Origin: Oleiharenicola lentus
GTDB lineage: Bacteria > Verrucomicrobiota > Verrucomicrobiia > Opitutales > Opitutaceae
Direction of reading: 5' to 3'
Assembly (NCBI RefSeq): GCF_004118375.1
Contig: NZ_SDHX01000001.1
Coordinates: forward strand, 2,359,693-2,423,692
DNA length: 64,000 nt
The translations under genes and the position numbers were made by a program. Shown here in pieces: positions 17,324 to 26,644 of the stretch. The number at the start of each line of letters is the position of its first letter. The first letter of the stretch is position 1. Below the pieces are notes generated by a model. It was given only the letters and a program-made list of their open reading frames with translations, did no database searches and was not told the DNA's origin.

Positions 17324-18547
17324 TTACTCCTTCCTTTTCTTTCCGGCGGGCGGCGGGCCCGGGGGCGGCGTGACGGCCACGCCGTCCTCGACGATCACCA
17401 CGTTGCGGCCCTCGCGCAGCCGGTCGATGCCCTCGAGCACGACCGGCTCGCCCGGCGTCAGGCCGCTCAGCACGACCTGTTCCTGGCCCTCGGCGGGCCC
17501 GAGCGTGATCTCCCGCACGGTGGACTGGTTTTTGTCGTTCACGACAAACACGTAGGTGCCGCGGGAGCCGAACTGCACGGCGGCCGCGGGGATCACCACC
17601 GCGTCGGCCAGCGTGCGCACGCGCAGGCGGACGTTGACGAACTGGTTCGGAAAAAGTCGCTCGTCGGCGTTGGCGAACTCGGCCTTCAGGCGGACGGTGC
17701 CGGTCGCGAGGTCAATCTGGTTGTCCACGGTGGTGAGCACGCCGGTGGCGAGGAGGTTCTGTTCGCTGCGGTCCCACGCCTCGGCGACGAGCTTCTCGCC
17801 TGCGCGCATCGGCTCGAGCACCTTGGCGAGATCCACCTCGGGCACGGTGAACATGACGGAGATCGGTTTGGTCTGCGTGATGACGACGAGGCCGTTGGTG
17901 TCGTTGGCACGGACGAGATTGCCGGCGTCCACCCGGCGCAGGCCAAGCCGGCCGGAGATGGGTGCCTCGATGCGGGTGTAGGTCAGCTCGAGTCGTGCGT
18001 CGTCCGCCGCAGCCTTGTCGGCGGCGAGAGCGCCCTCGCGCTGGCGGACCAGGGCTTGCTGCGCCTCCATCTGCTGGCTGGTGACGAGGCTTTTTTCGTA
18101 GAGCTGGCGGAAGCGCTCAAGGTCGGCGCGGGCGGTTTCGAGCTGGGCGATGTTCTGCTGCTGGCGGCCCTCGACCTGCGCCAGCGCGATGCGGTAGGGC
18201 TCCGGGTCGATCTCGGCCAGCAATTGTCCGGCCTCGACCTGTTGGCCTTCGTCGAACGCGACCTTCAGCAACTGGCCGTCCACGCGGCTGCGGACGGTGA
18301 CGGTGTTGAAGGGCGTGACCGTGCCGATGGCCTTGAGGTGAATGCCGAGGTTGCGGCGCTCGGCCTTGACGACCCGCACGGGCATGGCCGGGGAATTGGA
18401 CGTGCCGGCCCACGCCGGGTTCGGGCCCCAACGGTTCCCGGTCGGTTTTTCGCGGGAGCTGAAATGCCAGACGCCGGCAGCGATGACCAAAGCAATGACG
18501 ACGTAGAGGACCCAGCGGCGCCGGGATGACGGGTGTTTATCGGACAT
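17324..18547 (-). CDS. mdtA: RND efflux periplasmic adaptor, MdtA-like
   Basis: This 407-residue adaptor bridges the RND permeases and an outer-membrane channel. The N-terminus MSDKHPSSRRRWVLYVVIAL is a basic stretch followed by one membrane anchor. The lipoyl halves (RSRVDGQLLKVAFDEGQQVE and RIEAPISGRLGLRRVDAGNL) frame an alpha-hairpin of about 75 residues, then come the beta-barrel and membrane-proximal domains. The C-terminus is basic and proline-rich (PPPGPPPAGKKRKE). The ATG at 18547 is preferred to the upstream ATG at 18580. It is first in the mdtABC-like operon and divergent from the DUF4097 gene. Confidence 0.88.
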   Translation of the reverse strand: MSDKHPSSRRRWVLYVVIALVIAAGVWHFSSREKPTGNRWGPNPAWAGTSNSPAMPVRVVKAERRNLGIHLKAIGTVTPFNTVTVRSRVDGQLLKVAFDEGQQVEAGQLLAEIDPEPYRIALAQVEGRQQQNIAQLETARADLERFRQLYEKSLVTSQQMEAQQALVRQREGALAADKAAADDARLELTYTRIEAPISGRLGLRRVDAGNLVRANDTNGLVVITQTKPISVMFTVPEVDLAKVLEPMRAGEKLVAEAWDRSEQNLLATGVLTTVDNQIDLATGTVRLKAEFANADERLFPNQFVNVRLRVRTLADAVVIPAAAVQFGSRGTYVFVVNDKNQSTVREITLGPAEGQEQVVLSGLTPGEPVVLEGIDRLREGRNVVIVEDGVAVTPPPGPPPAGKKRKE

Positions 18548-18620
18548 GATGGGTGTGCGAGGGAGAGACGCCGGAGCCATCGCGACCGTTTCATCAGCAA
18601 CGACTTTTATCGTCTCAACC

Positions 18621-18650
18621 CCGGGCTGAAACCTAGAGGGTTCAGCCCGG
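18621..18650. repeat. hairpin in the divergent region between mdtA and the DUF4097 gene
   Basis: CCGGGCTGAAACC (18621-18633) and GGGTTCAGCCCGG (18638-18650) pair at 12 of 13 positions over TAGA. Confidence 0.55.
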
Positions 18651-18728
18651 TCGCCCTGTCAAATCGGACCTGTCGTTTGATGTTAAATTTCTGCGGCGAA
18701 GATCCGACGGCTGGGCGCAGGATCGCAC

Positions 18729-18747
18729 ATAAAGTTTGTAACTTTAT
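18729..18747. promoter_or_regulatory. operator-like AT-rich palindrome upstream of the DUF4097 gene
   Basis: ATAAAGTT-TGT-AACTTTAT is a perfect 8-bp inverted repeat with a 3-base centre, ending 23 bases before the ATG at 18771. Its AT content contrasts with the surroundings. It lies in the region shared with the divergent mdtABC-like operon. Which regulator binds is unknown. Confidence 0.5.
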
Positions 18748-18770
18748 CCCTTCCGCAGGGTTCTATCTCC

Positions 18771-19535
18771 ATGCTCATGAACACCACCCTGCTCCGTCCT
18801 GCCAGTCTGGCCCTCGCGTTGCTGCTCGGCGCCACCGATGCCTCCGCCAAGGTCACCGAAAAGTTTTCCCAGACCTACCCGCTCGACGCCACCGGCTCCA
18901 TCCACCTCGAAAACGTCAATGGCTCGGTCGAGATCGTAGCCTGGGACAAGAACGAGGTTGCCCTTGAGGCCGAAAAATCGGCCCGCACGGACGAAGGCCT
19001 CGCCCGCATTCAGCTGCGCATCGACTCCAACAACCGTCGTCTCACGGTGAAAACCGAGTTGGAGAAAAAGTGGAAGTTTTGGGACAACATGAACGCCCAA
19101 GTCCACTACAAGCTCATGGTCCCGGCCGGTGCATCGCTCGACAGGATCGAGGTTGTGAACGCCAACATCACGGTCACGGGCGTGAAGGGCTCCGTCGCAC
19201 TCGGGGCCGTCAACGGCGGCATCGAGGCCGAGGGGCTGAGCGGCGACGGCGAATTTGAGACCGTCAACGGCTCCATCCGCGTCGCCTACTCCACGCTGCC
19301 CGCCGCCGGCAAGCTCTCGCTCGATACGGTCAACGGCTCCTGCAAACTCACGCTGCCCAAGGACGCCGCGTTCGACCTCGACGCCGACACCGTCAACGGA
19401 CGCATCACCTGTGATTTCCCGATCACCCTCCAAAATTCCGGCAAGCGCGAACTGCGCGGCCCCGTGAACGGTGGCGGCGCGCGCGTCAACCTCGAGTCCG
19501 TCAACGGTGGCCTGACCGTGAGCAGCGCGAAATAA
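18771..19535 (+). CDS. exported DUF4097-type beta-helix protein
   Basis: This 254-residue protein has a signal peptide (about residues 1-26, ending TDASA) and then repeated beta strands marked by a recurring VNGS/VNGG/VNGR motif, seen in LENVNGSVEI, GAVNGGIEA, ETVNGSIRV, DTVNGSCKL, DTVNGRITC, GPVNGGGAR and ESVNGGLTV. This pattern is that of DUF4097 (YvlB-like) proteins, predicted right-handed beta-helices of unknown function, often found near envelope-stress or anti-sigma systems. The gene stands alone and is divergent from the RND pump. The start is ATG 18771, with a second ATG two codons later. Confidence 0.8.
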   Translation: MLMNTTLLRPASLALALLLGATDASAKVTEKFSQTYPLDATGSIHLENVNGSVEIVAWDKNEVALEAEKSARTDEGLARIQLRIDSNNRRLTVKTELEKKWKFWDNMNAQVHYKLMVPAGASLDRIEVVNANITVTGVKGSVALGAVNGGIEAEGLSGDGEFETVNGSIRVAYSTLPAAGKLSLDTVNGSCKLTLPKDAAFDLDADTVNGRITCDFPITLQNSGKRELRGPVNGGGARVNLESVNGGLTVSSAK

Positions 19536-19568
19536 AGTTTCTGCGCCTGGAAAAATGGAACCAAGGGC

Positions 19569-19649
19569 GCCTGCGTTCCGCAGGCCTAGCGAAGGCCGGC
19601 CCTCGCCCCGGAGTTGGTAAGTCCGGCCCGAGAGCGGGCCGGCTCCAAC
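19569..19649. repeat. two GC-rich hairpins between the DUF4097 gene and cysS
   Basis: GCCTGCG-TTC-CGCAGGC occupies 19569-19585. The second, 19613-19649, has an inner stem CCGGCCC/GGGCCGG over GAGAGC and an outer stem GTTGG/CCAAC. They may end transcription of the upstream gene, but no T-run follows. Confidence 0.5.
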
Positions 19650-19750
19650 ATCATCTGCCAACCGGCCGAGGCCGTCCCGGCTTCACCGCGCCACTCCGTG
19701 ATTGAAAACCTGCGGCTTTTTGCGCCTGTTGGGAATCCTTAGCCGCGCCC

Positions 19751-21121
<1,371 letters not shown>

Positions 21122-21195
21122 TCGGGCAGGCCCGCGTCCCTCCGGGCCGGGTGAGGAAATCGGCTCGCCGGGATGCGAGCCCTCCAGCCTCCGCC

Positions 21196-21756
21196 TCACC
21201 CCCACAGCCACCAAAATACCGCGGCGGTGCCGAGGGCGTAGAGCGCGGAATCGATCAGATACTTCGCGGTGGAAGACCACGGACGCAGCATCCAGATCGA
21301 CTCGGGCACCGCACCGAAACCATAACTGACAAAGCTGATCGTGCCCACAAGTTTGGCCGCCCGGAGGGCCTGCGACGGGTCCAGCCGCACAAACTTCACG
21401 GCCACGTAGGCCGCGACTGTTGATACCACAAGGGTCATCAGGAACCACAACCCGAGAGGCTTGCCCATGCTCGGCTGCCCGGGCGACCCGAGCGTGATAT
21501 GCCCGACCGGGCCTTCCTGGTATTTCCGCTGCATCGCCTCGCCGGCCATCTCCTTCATGTCCGTGCAATGCGGCACGACATACCGGCCGGGTGCGGGATT
21601 GCCCGCGTTGAGTGCGGCGCGAACGGCGTCCTCGTTGGGCAGGCGGTTGTAATCGGACGCGTGCCATTTGAGGACCATGTGCACGAGGGAACTGATAACG
21701 AACACGACCACTGCACTGAGCAGGATCGGCAACCACAGAGAGAGCAGAAGATTCAT
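21196..21756 (-). CDS. conserved-looking small membrane protein of unknown function
   Basis: This 186-residue protein has an N-terminal helix (MNLLLSLWLPILLSAVVVF), a soluble middle region with HASDYNRLPNEDAVRAALNA and PHCTDMKEMAGEAMQRKY, and about three more helices in the C-terminal half, ending YALGTAAVFWWLWG. The ATG at 21756 is chosen because the sequence upstream in the same frame is low-complexity and arginine-rich. The middle motif with a Cys and several acidic and histidine residues looks constrained, but I do not recognise the family. The gene lies between cysS and thrS on the opposite strand. Confidence 0.7.
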   Translation of the reverse strand: MNLLLSLWLPILLSAVVVFVISSLVHMVLKWHASDYNRLPNEDAVRAALNAGNPAPGRYVVPHCTDMKEMAGEAMQRKYQEGPVGHITLGSPGQPSMGKPLGLWFLMTLVVSTVAAYVAVKFVRLDPSQALRAAKLVGTISFVSYGFGAVPESIWMLRPWSSTAKYLIDSALYALGTAAVFWWLWG

Positions 21757-21943
21757 CGTGGGGCGGGGGTTGCCCGGGTTGATCGCAGAAATCTCGTCCC
21801 GGCGAAAGCCGGAAAACGCCCGGAGGGCGCACGCGGCCCCTCCCGCCACCGCCCCAACCTCCGCATTGACACCCGCCGCGCGGCCGCGCCAACCTGACCT
21901 TTCGGCCCTCCAATCGTAAGGGGGACCACAACCAACATACACC

Positions 21944-23884
21944 ATGTCGATGTCTCCGCTCGAAGAACTGCGCCACTCGTGCTCCCACGTTCTGGCCACC
22001 GCTGTCCTCCGTCTGTTTCCGGACGCCAAACTCGACATCGGTCCGCCCACGGACACCGGTTTTTACTACGACATCGACCTCGATCACAAGCTGACCACCG
22101 AGGATCTCGCCAAGCTCGAAGTCGAGATGAAGAAGATTGCGGACGAGAACCAGCCGTTCCTCCGCAAGGAAGTCCCCCGCGCCGAGGCCGAACAGATCAT
22201 CAAGTCCCGCGGGCAGGAGCGCTACAAGCTCGGACGCCTCGCCGACATCCCCGAGGGCGAAGCCATTTCGTTCTACCAGAACGGTGAGTTCATGGACCTG
22301 TGCGCCGGCACGCACGTCCGTTACACATCCAAGCTGAAGGCCTTCAAGCTGCTCTCCATCGCGGGCGCCTACCACCGCGGTGATGAGACCAACAAGCAGC
22401 TCCAGCGCATTTACGGCACCGCCTTCGCCACGAAGGAGGAACTCGCCGCCTACCTCACCCAAATGGAGCAGGCCAAGCTGCGCGACCACCGCAAGCTCGG
22501 CAAGGATCTCAAGCTGTTCCACATCGACGAGGACGTCGGCCAGGGCCTCATCCTCTGGACGCAGGCCGGCTCCATCATCCGCCAGGAGCTCCAGACCTTC
22601 ATCGCCAACGAGCTCCGCAAGCAGGGCTACTCACAGGTCTTCACGCCGCACATCGGCCGCCTCTCGCTCTACAAGACCTCGGGCCACTTTCCTTATTACA
22701 AGGAGTCGCAGTTCCCGCCCATCGTGGAGCGCGACTTCCTCGACCAACTCGTGAATTCCGGCTGCTCCTGCGCCGAGATGGCCAACCGCATCGAGGCCGT
22801 CTCCCAGAAGTTCGCCGACGACGTCAACGCCCGCACCGGCAAGGAAACGGTCACCAAGGACCGCATCCTCCCCGACGACCAGCTCATCGACGGCTTCCTG
22901 CTGAAGCCGATGAACTGCCCGCACCACATCAAGATCTTCGCCTCTCAGCCGCACAGCTACCGCGACCTGCCCGTGCGTCTCGCGGAGTTCGGCACCGTCT
23001 ATCGCTGGGAACAGTCCGGCGAACTCAACGGCATGACCCGCGTCCGCGGCTTCACCCAGGACGACGCGCACCTCTTCTGCACGCCCGACCAGGTCGCGCA
23101 GGAAGTGCTCGGCTGCCTCTCGCTCGTGAAGACCGTGCTCACCACGCTGGGCATGCAGGACTATCGTGTCCGCGTCGGCCTGCGCGATCCCGACGGCAAA
23201 AAGTTCGCCGGCGACCCCGAGAAGTGGGACCTCGCCGAAGCCGCGTGCCGCGAGGCCGCGAAGACCCTCGGCGTGCCCTTCACCGAGGAGCCCGGCGAGG
23301 CCGCCTTCTACGGCCCGAAGATCGACTTCGTCATCAAGGACGTCATCGGCCGCGAGTGGCAGCTCGGCACCGTTCAGGTGGACTACGTGCTGCCCGTGCG
23401 CTTCGGCCTGAGCTACATCGGCGCCGACAACACCGCGCACACGCCCGTCATGATCCACCGCGCGCCCTTCGGCTCGATGGAGCGTTTCTGCGGCGTGCTC
23501 ATCGAGCACTTCGCCGGCGACTTCCCGCTCTGGCTCGCGCCCGAGCAGGTGCGCCTCGTGCCCATCTCCGACAAGGTCATGGACTACGCCAAGGCCACGC
23601 TGAACGAGTTTCTCGCCGCCGACCTGCGCGTTACCCTCGACACCCACTCCGACAAGCTCGGTGCCAAGATCCGCCGCGCCGAGATCGACAAGGTGCCCTA
23701 CACCCTCGTGCTCGGCCAGAAGGAGGCCGAGGCCCTCAGCGCCTCGGTTCGCTCCCGCGCCAAGGGCGACGAAGGCGTGCACAAGGTCGCCGACATCATC
23801 GCCCGCTTCAAAACCGAGGTCGCCACCCGCGCCCTGCCCGAGAAGAAGGTCGTGGCCGCGACCCCGGCCCCCAAGGCAAACTGA
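21944..23884 (+). CDS. thrS: threonyl-tRNA synthetase without TGS domain and with an insertion
   Basis: This class II synthetase has 646 residues. The editing domain comes first: its zinc-type residues are in HSCSH (11-15) and CAGTH (120-124). The usual N-terminal TGS/N1 domain is absent. The catalytic core has motif 2 in RWEQSGELNG and MTRVRGFTQDDAHLFC (zinc His 376), the zinc Cys 325 in KPMNCPHH, and a C-terminal anticodon-binding domain. Between YYKESQF (251-257) and GFLLKPMNC there are about 50 more residues than in E. coli ThrS, including SGCSCAEM. The G of the usual PMNCPGH is H here. The ATG at 21944 follows ACACC; no Shine-Dalgarno at proper distance. Confidence 0.96.
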   Translation: MSMSPLEELRHSCSHVLATAVLRLFPDAKLDIGPPTDTGFYYDIDLDHKLTTEDLAKLEVEMKKIADENQPFLRKEVPRAEAEQIIKSRGQERYKLGRLADIPEGEAISFYQNGEFMDLCAGTHVRYTSKLKAFKLLSIAGAYHRGDETNKQLQRIYGTAFATKEELAAYLTQMEQAKLRDHRKLGKDLKLFHIDEDVGQGLILWTQAGSIIRQELQTFIANELRKQGYSQVFTPHIGRLSLYKTSGHFPYYKESQFPPIVERDFLDQLVNSGCSCAEMANRIEAVSQKFADDVNARTGKETVTKDRILPDDQLIDGFLLKPMNCPHHIKIFASQPHSYRDLPVRLAEFGTVYRWEQSGELNGMTRVRGFTQDDAHLFCTPDQVAQEVLGCLSLVKTVLTTLGMQDYRVRVGLRDPDGKKFAGDPEKWDLAEAACREAAKTLGVPFTEEPGEAAFYGPKIDFVIKDVIGREWQLGTVQVDYVLPVRFGLSYIGADNTAHTPVMIHRAPFGSMERFCGVLIEHFAGDFPLWLAPEQVRLVPISDKVMDYAKATLNEFLAADLRVTLDTHSDKLGAKIRRAEIDKVPYTLVLGQKEAEALSASVRSRAKGDEGVHKVADIIARFKTEVATRALPEKKVVAATPAPKAN

Positions 23885-23889
23885 CTCAT

Positions 23890-23941
23890 CACGAAGACAC
23901 GGGGACACCAGGGTCGCCTGCCCTGTCCCTGTGTCTTCGTG
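23890..23941. repeat. long hairpin of ACACGAAG type after thrS
   Basis: CACGAAGACACGGGGACA (23890-23907) and TGTCCCTGTGTCTTCGTG (23924-23941) are complementary at 17 of 18 positions. Both arms continue a 7-base phrasing (CGAAGAC, ACGGGGA; GTGTCTT, CGTGCCT, CGGTGGT). It begins five bases after the thrS stop and may end its transcript, though no T-run follows. Confidence 0.6.
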
Positions 23942-24215
23942 CCTCGGTGGTTCACAACCTCATACATTGCGCGAACTCCCGCGGAGGCTCGAGGCGGGGG
24001 AGTAGTGTCGGACACTAGGCTGCGGCGCTATTTCGCATGGGATTCTGAGTCCTTACCTCGCGCTTGGCGACGGTCCGCCCCAAGCCACGCCGAAAAATGC
24101 CCGGAGCGTTTCGTCGCGCCCTTTCCCAGAGATGCCACACCGCGTCCTAATCGGGTCCCAGCCTTGCCCTGGTGGGCTTTCCAACTCAGCATCCGGCGGT
24201 CATCAGCCCCACCCC
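23942..24215. other. intergenic region without a gene
   Basis: The spacer between thrS and the TPR gene totals 331 bases. Apart from the hairpin at 23890-23941 and the palindrome at 24003-24017, I see no reading frame with coding character and no RNA gene in it. Confidence 0.5.
24003..24017. promoter_or_regulatory. operator-like palindrome
   Basis: TAGTGTC-G-GACACTA is a perfect 7-bp inverted repeat about a central G, about 200 bases before the TPR gene. It could be a dimer binding site; no regulator is adjacent. Confidence 0.35.
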
Positions 24216-25406
24216 ATGCGCTATTTCTACACGCTGCTGCTTATCGCCGGTCTTGTTCTGCCTTCGCTCCGGGCCCAGACTCCCATCACCGATGCTGAGC
24301 GCGAAGAGTTCGGGCAGTTTCTGGCCGACTGCTTCAACGAGGGTGACATGGGCACCCTGGTCGCCCGGATGGACCAGAACGCCTACCTCGACCTGATTGT
24401 CGATGGCCTCGGCCTCTCGGCGGCGGAGCTGGTGGGATTTCGCGAAGGGGCGCTGAAAGGGCTGGCCACGACGATCGAGAAGCAGTTCGGCAACTTCACC
24501 GCCGGCCGGTTTCTGCGTTTGCAGGATTCCGACCGGGGCAAACGCATCCTGATCCGCGTGCTGTCCGACGACGGGGCGGTCAACTATTTCGGCTTCATCG
24601 CCGGCAAGTCGAAGAAAGGAGAGCTGGTGTGGCAGGACTGTTTCATCTTTCTCGCGGGCGAAACCATGGGCGAAACCTCGCGCCGGACGGTGCTTCCGCT
24701 GGTGAGCCAGATGCGCAAGGGTGCGCTCGGTTTTCTCAAGCCGAAGGAGGCCGAGTATGCCCAGGCGTTTCCGATGGTGCACAAGGCGTCGCTGCAGATG
24801 CAGGGCGGCCAGCTGATCCAGGCCTGGCACACGCTGGAGCCGCTGCCCGAGGCCGTGAAACTTGATCGCACCGTGATCATGCTCCGGCTGCGCATCGCGC
24901 AGGGGATTGACGAAGCCAAGTACCTGCGGGTCATGGAGGAGTGGGAGAAAACCTATCCCGGCGACCAGAGCCTCGACCTGATTTCCATCGACAGCGAATT
25001 GCTCCGCAAAAACTACGCCGGCTGCCTCCGCCGCATCGCGGCCGTGAACCAGCGGGTCGGCGGTGATCCCTACCTCCTGCTGCTGTCCGCCAACGTCTGC
25101 ATCGAAAGCGGCGATTATGAGACTGCACGCAAGAACGCCCGGCAGGTTCTGGCCGACGAACCGACCCTTTACGGCGCCTACGACACGCTCATGTCCATCG
25201 GACTGCGGAGCAAGAACCCGAAGGAAACGCTCGCCGTGCTCGACGAGTTCGGCGAACGCTTCCCCACGGTGGACGTGGACGCGCAGATCGTGCATGGCGA
25301 CGAGGCCTTCGCAGATTTTCGCCAGACCGACGAATACAAGGCCTGGGCCGAGGCCCGGAAGGCAAAGGCCGAGGCGACTGAAGCGCCCGCGGCGAAATCC
25401 GACTGA
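24216..25406 (+). CDS. secreted TPR-like protein of unknown function
   Basis: This 396-residue protein has a signal peptide (MRYFYTLLLIAGLVLPSLRA). The first half (about 25-170) is a mixed domain with FADCFNEGDMGTL-type wording near the start, reading LADCFNEGDMGTLVARMD. The second half (about 180-360) is helical with tetratricopeptide-like pairs, including SLQMQGGQLIQAWHTLEPL and CIESGDYETARKNARQVL. The tail is charged and alanine-rich. The ATG at 24216 is preceded by CCACCCC, a context repeated at several starts here. It is followed after six bases by the GNAT gene, so the two may be co-transcribed. Function unknown. Confidence 0.7.
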   Translation: MRYFYTLLLIAGLVLPSLRAQTPITDAEREEFGQFLADCFNEGDMGTLVARMDQNAYLDLIVDGLGLSAAELVGFREGALKGLATTIEKQFGNFTAGRFLRLQDSDRGKRILIRVLSDDGAVNYFGFIAGKSKKGELVWQDCFIFLAGETMGETSRRTVLPLVSQMRKGALGFLKPKEAEYAQAFPMVHKASLQMQGGQLIQAWHTLEPLPEAVKLDRTVIMLRLRIAQGIDEAKYLRVMEEWEKTYPGDQSLDLISIDSELLRKNYAGCLRRIAAVNQRVGGDPYLLLLSANVCIESGDYETARKNARQVLADEPTLYGAYDTLMSIGLRSKNPKETLAVLDEFGERFPTVDVDAQIVHGDEAFADFRQTDEYKAWAEARKAKAEATEAPAAKSD

Positions 25407-25412
25407 TCGCCG

Positions 25413-25946
25413 ATGAAAGCCGCACCCTGGGCGATCCGCCGGCTGACCGCGGTCAGCCCTTCCGAGTTGAACCAGTTGGCCGAGGTCCTCACCCGTTGCG
25501 TCGAGGGCGGCGCCTCGGTCAGCTTCATGCTGCCGCTCTCCCGTGAACGGGTCGCCGCCTTCTGGCAGCGCGTGGCCGACGATGTCGCCCGGGGCGCGCG
25601 CATCCTGATCGTGGCGGAGGACTCCGCCGGCATCTGTGGCACCGTGCAGCTGGTGCTCGACCTGCCGGAAAACCAGCCGCATCGCGCCGATCTCTGCAAA
25701 ATGCTGGTGCATCAACGGGCACGGAAACAGGGCCTCGGCGCCGCCCTGCTCGCCGCTGCCGAGGAGGCCGCCCGCGCCGCCAATCGCACCCTGCTGGTGC
25801 TCGACGCCGTTTCAGGGGCCGATGGCGCGCGCCTCTACGAGCGTGGTGGCTGGGTGCGCGTGGGCGAGATCCCCCGCTACGCGCTTTATCCGGCCGGCGG
25901 TTACTGCCCGACCACGTATTACTACAAGGATCTCGGCACGCGCTGA
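25413..25946 (+). CDS. GNAT family N-acetyltransferase
   Basis: This 177-residue protein is a likely acetyl-CoA-dependent acyltransferase. The acetyl-CoA-binding motif A is visible as VHQRARKQGLGAALLAAAEE (about residues 99-118), where RKQGLGAAL is the pyrophosphate loop. It is preceded by the strand ICGTVQLVLDLPENQPHRAD and followed by LLVLDAVSGADGARLYERGG. The end YCPTTYYYKDL is typical of a subgroup of small GNAT proteins. The acceptor is unknown. It starts six bases after the preceding TPR gene, suggesting co-transcription. Confidence 0.88.
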   Translation: MKAAPWAIRRLTAVSPSELNQLAEVLTRCVEGGASVSFMLPLSRERVAAFWQRVADDVARGARILIVAEDSAGICGTVQLVLDLPENQPHRADLCKMLVHQRARKQGLGAALLAAAEEAARAANRTLLVLDAVSGADGARLYERGGWVRVGEIPRYALYPAGGYCPTTYYYKDLGTR

Positions 25947-26046
25947 GTTCATCCCCCGGGGCGAGGCACCCCGGCTCCACTCCGATCCTCCCGACTGGTC
26001 GGCTTTCGCCGTTGCGGTATGGACGGACGCGGCAAAGCGTCACGGC

Positions 26047-26544
26047 ATGGATGCACCGACCGAACTGCCGCCTTGGAAGGAAGAACTCGACGCCATTGTC
26101 GGCGCCCGTGCGCACGGGCAGGCCGCGGCGATTCTGCCGCGCCTGCAGCAGCTCGACGCCCGCCATCCCAACGTCGCCGAGATCAACTACCAGCTTGCGT
26201 GGACCTGTGACGTGCTCGGGCGCGAGGCCGCCGCCCTGCCCTACTATGAAAAGGCCGTTGCCCTCGGTTTGCCCAGGAACGTACTTGCCGGCGCACTGCT
26301 GGGTCTGGGCTCGACGCTGCGTCACCTTGCCCAATTCGAGCGCTCCGCCTCCGTGTTGCGGTCGGCTCAGCTCCAATTTCCGGAGAACCGGGAGTTTGAT
26401 GTCTTTCTCGCGCTCACGCTCCACGCCGAGGGCAAATCCGGCGAAGCCCTCCGTCTGGCGCTCGAAGCTCTTTGCGACACGAGCGAGGACCCCGGCATCC
26501 GCGCCTACCAGCGCGCTCTGCGGCACGCCGCATCCCGGCTCTGA
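26047..26544 (+). CDS. tetratricopeptide repeat protein (TPR_5-like)
   Basis: This 165-residue protein consists of about four helical pairs. Typical wording is NYQLAWTCDVLGREAAALPY, ALLGLGSTLRHLAQFERSAS and FLALTLHAEGKSGEALRLAL, the pattern of small TPR group 5 proteins. It has no signal peptide and should be cytoplasmic, acting as a protein-interaction scaffold. The start is ATG 26047; the frame is open further upstream but that part overlaps the GNAT gene. It is convergent with the fused enzyme gene at 26645. Confidence 0.75.
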   Translation: MDAPTELPPWKEELDAIVGARAHGQAAAILPRLQQLDARHPNVAEINYQLAWTCDVLGREAAALPYYEKAVALGLPRNVLAGALLGLGSTLRHLAQFERSASVLRSAQLQFPENREFDVFLALTLHAEGKSGEALRLALEALCDTSEDPGIRAYQRALRHAASRL

Positions 26545-26644
26545 GTCTGGGGCTCCGGCGGGTAGCCCGTTCGCGGGCGCTTTTTCCCGGCACGCGCAAG
26601 CGCGCCGCCCACCCCCCACCGAGACGAACCGCAGTTGCCCGGGG

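Noticed and set aside
21866-21889. TTGACA resembling a -35 box before thrS
   Set aside because: No acceptable -10 sequence at 16-18 bases; surroundings are GC-rich.
21918-21926. AAGGGGGAC before thrS as a Shine-Dalgarno sequence
   Set aside because: It is about 20 bases from the ATG, too far for normal use.
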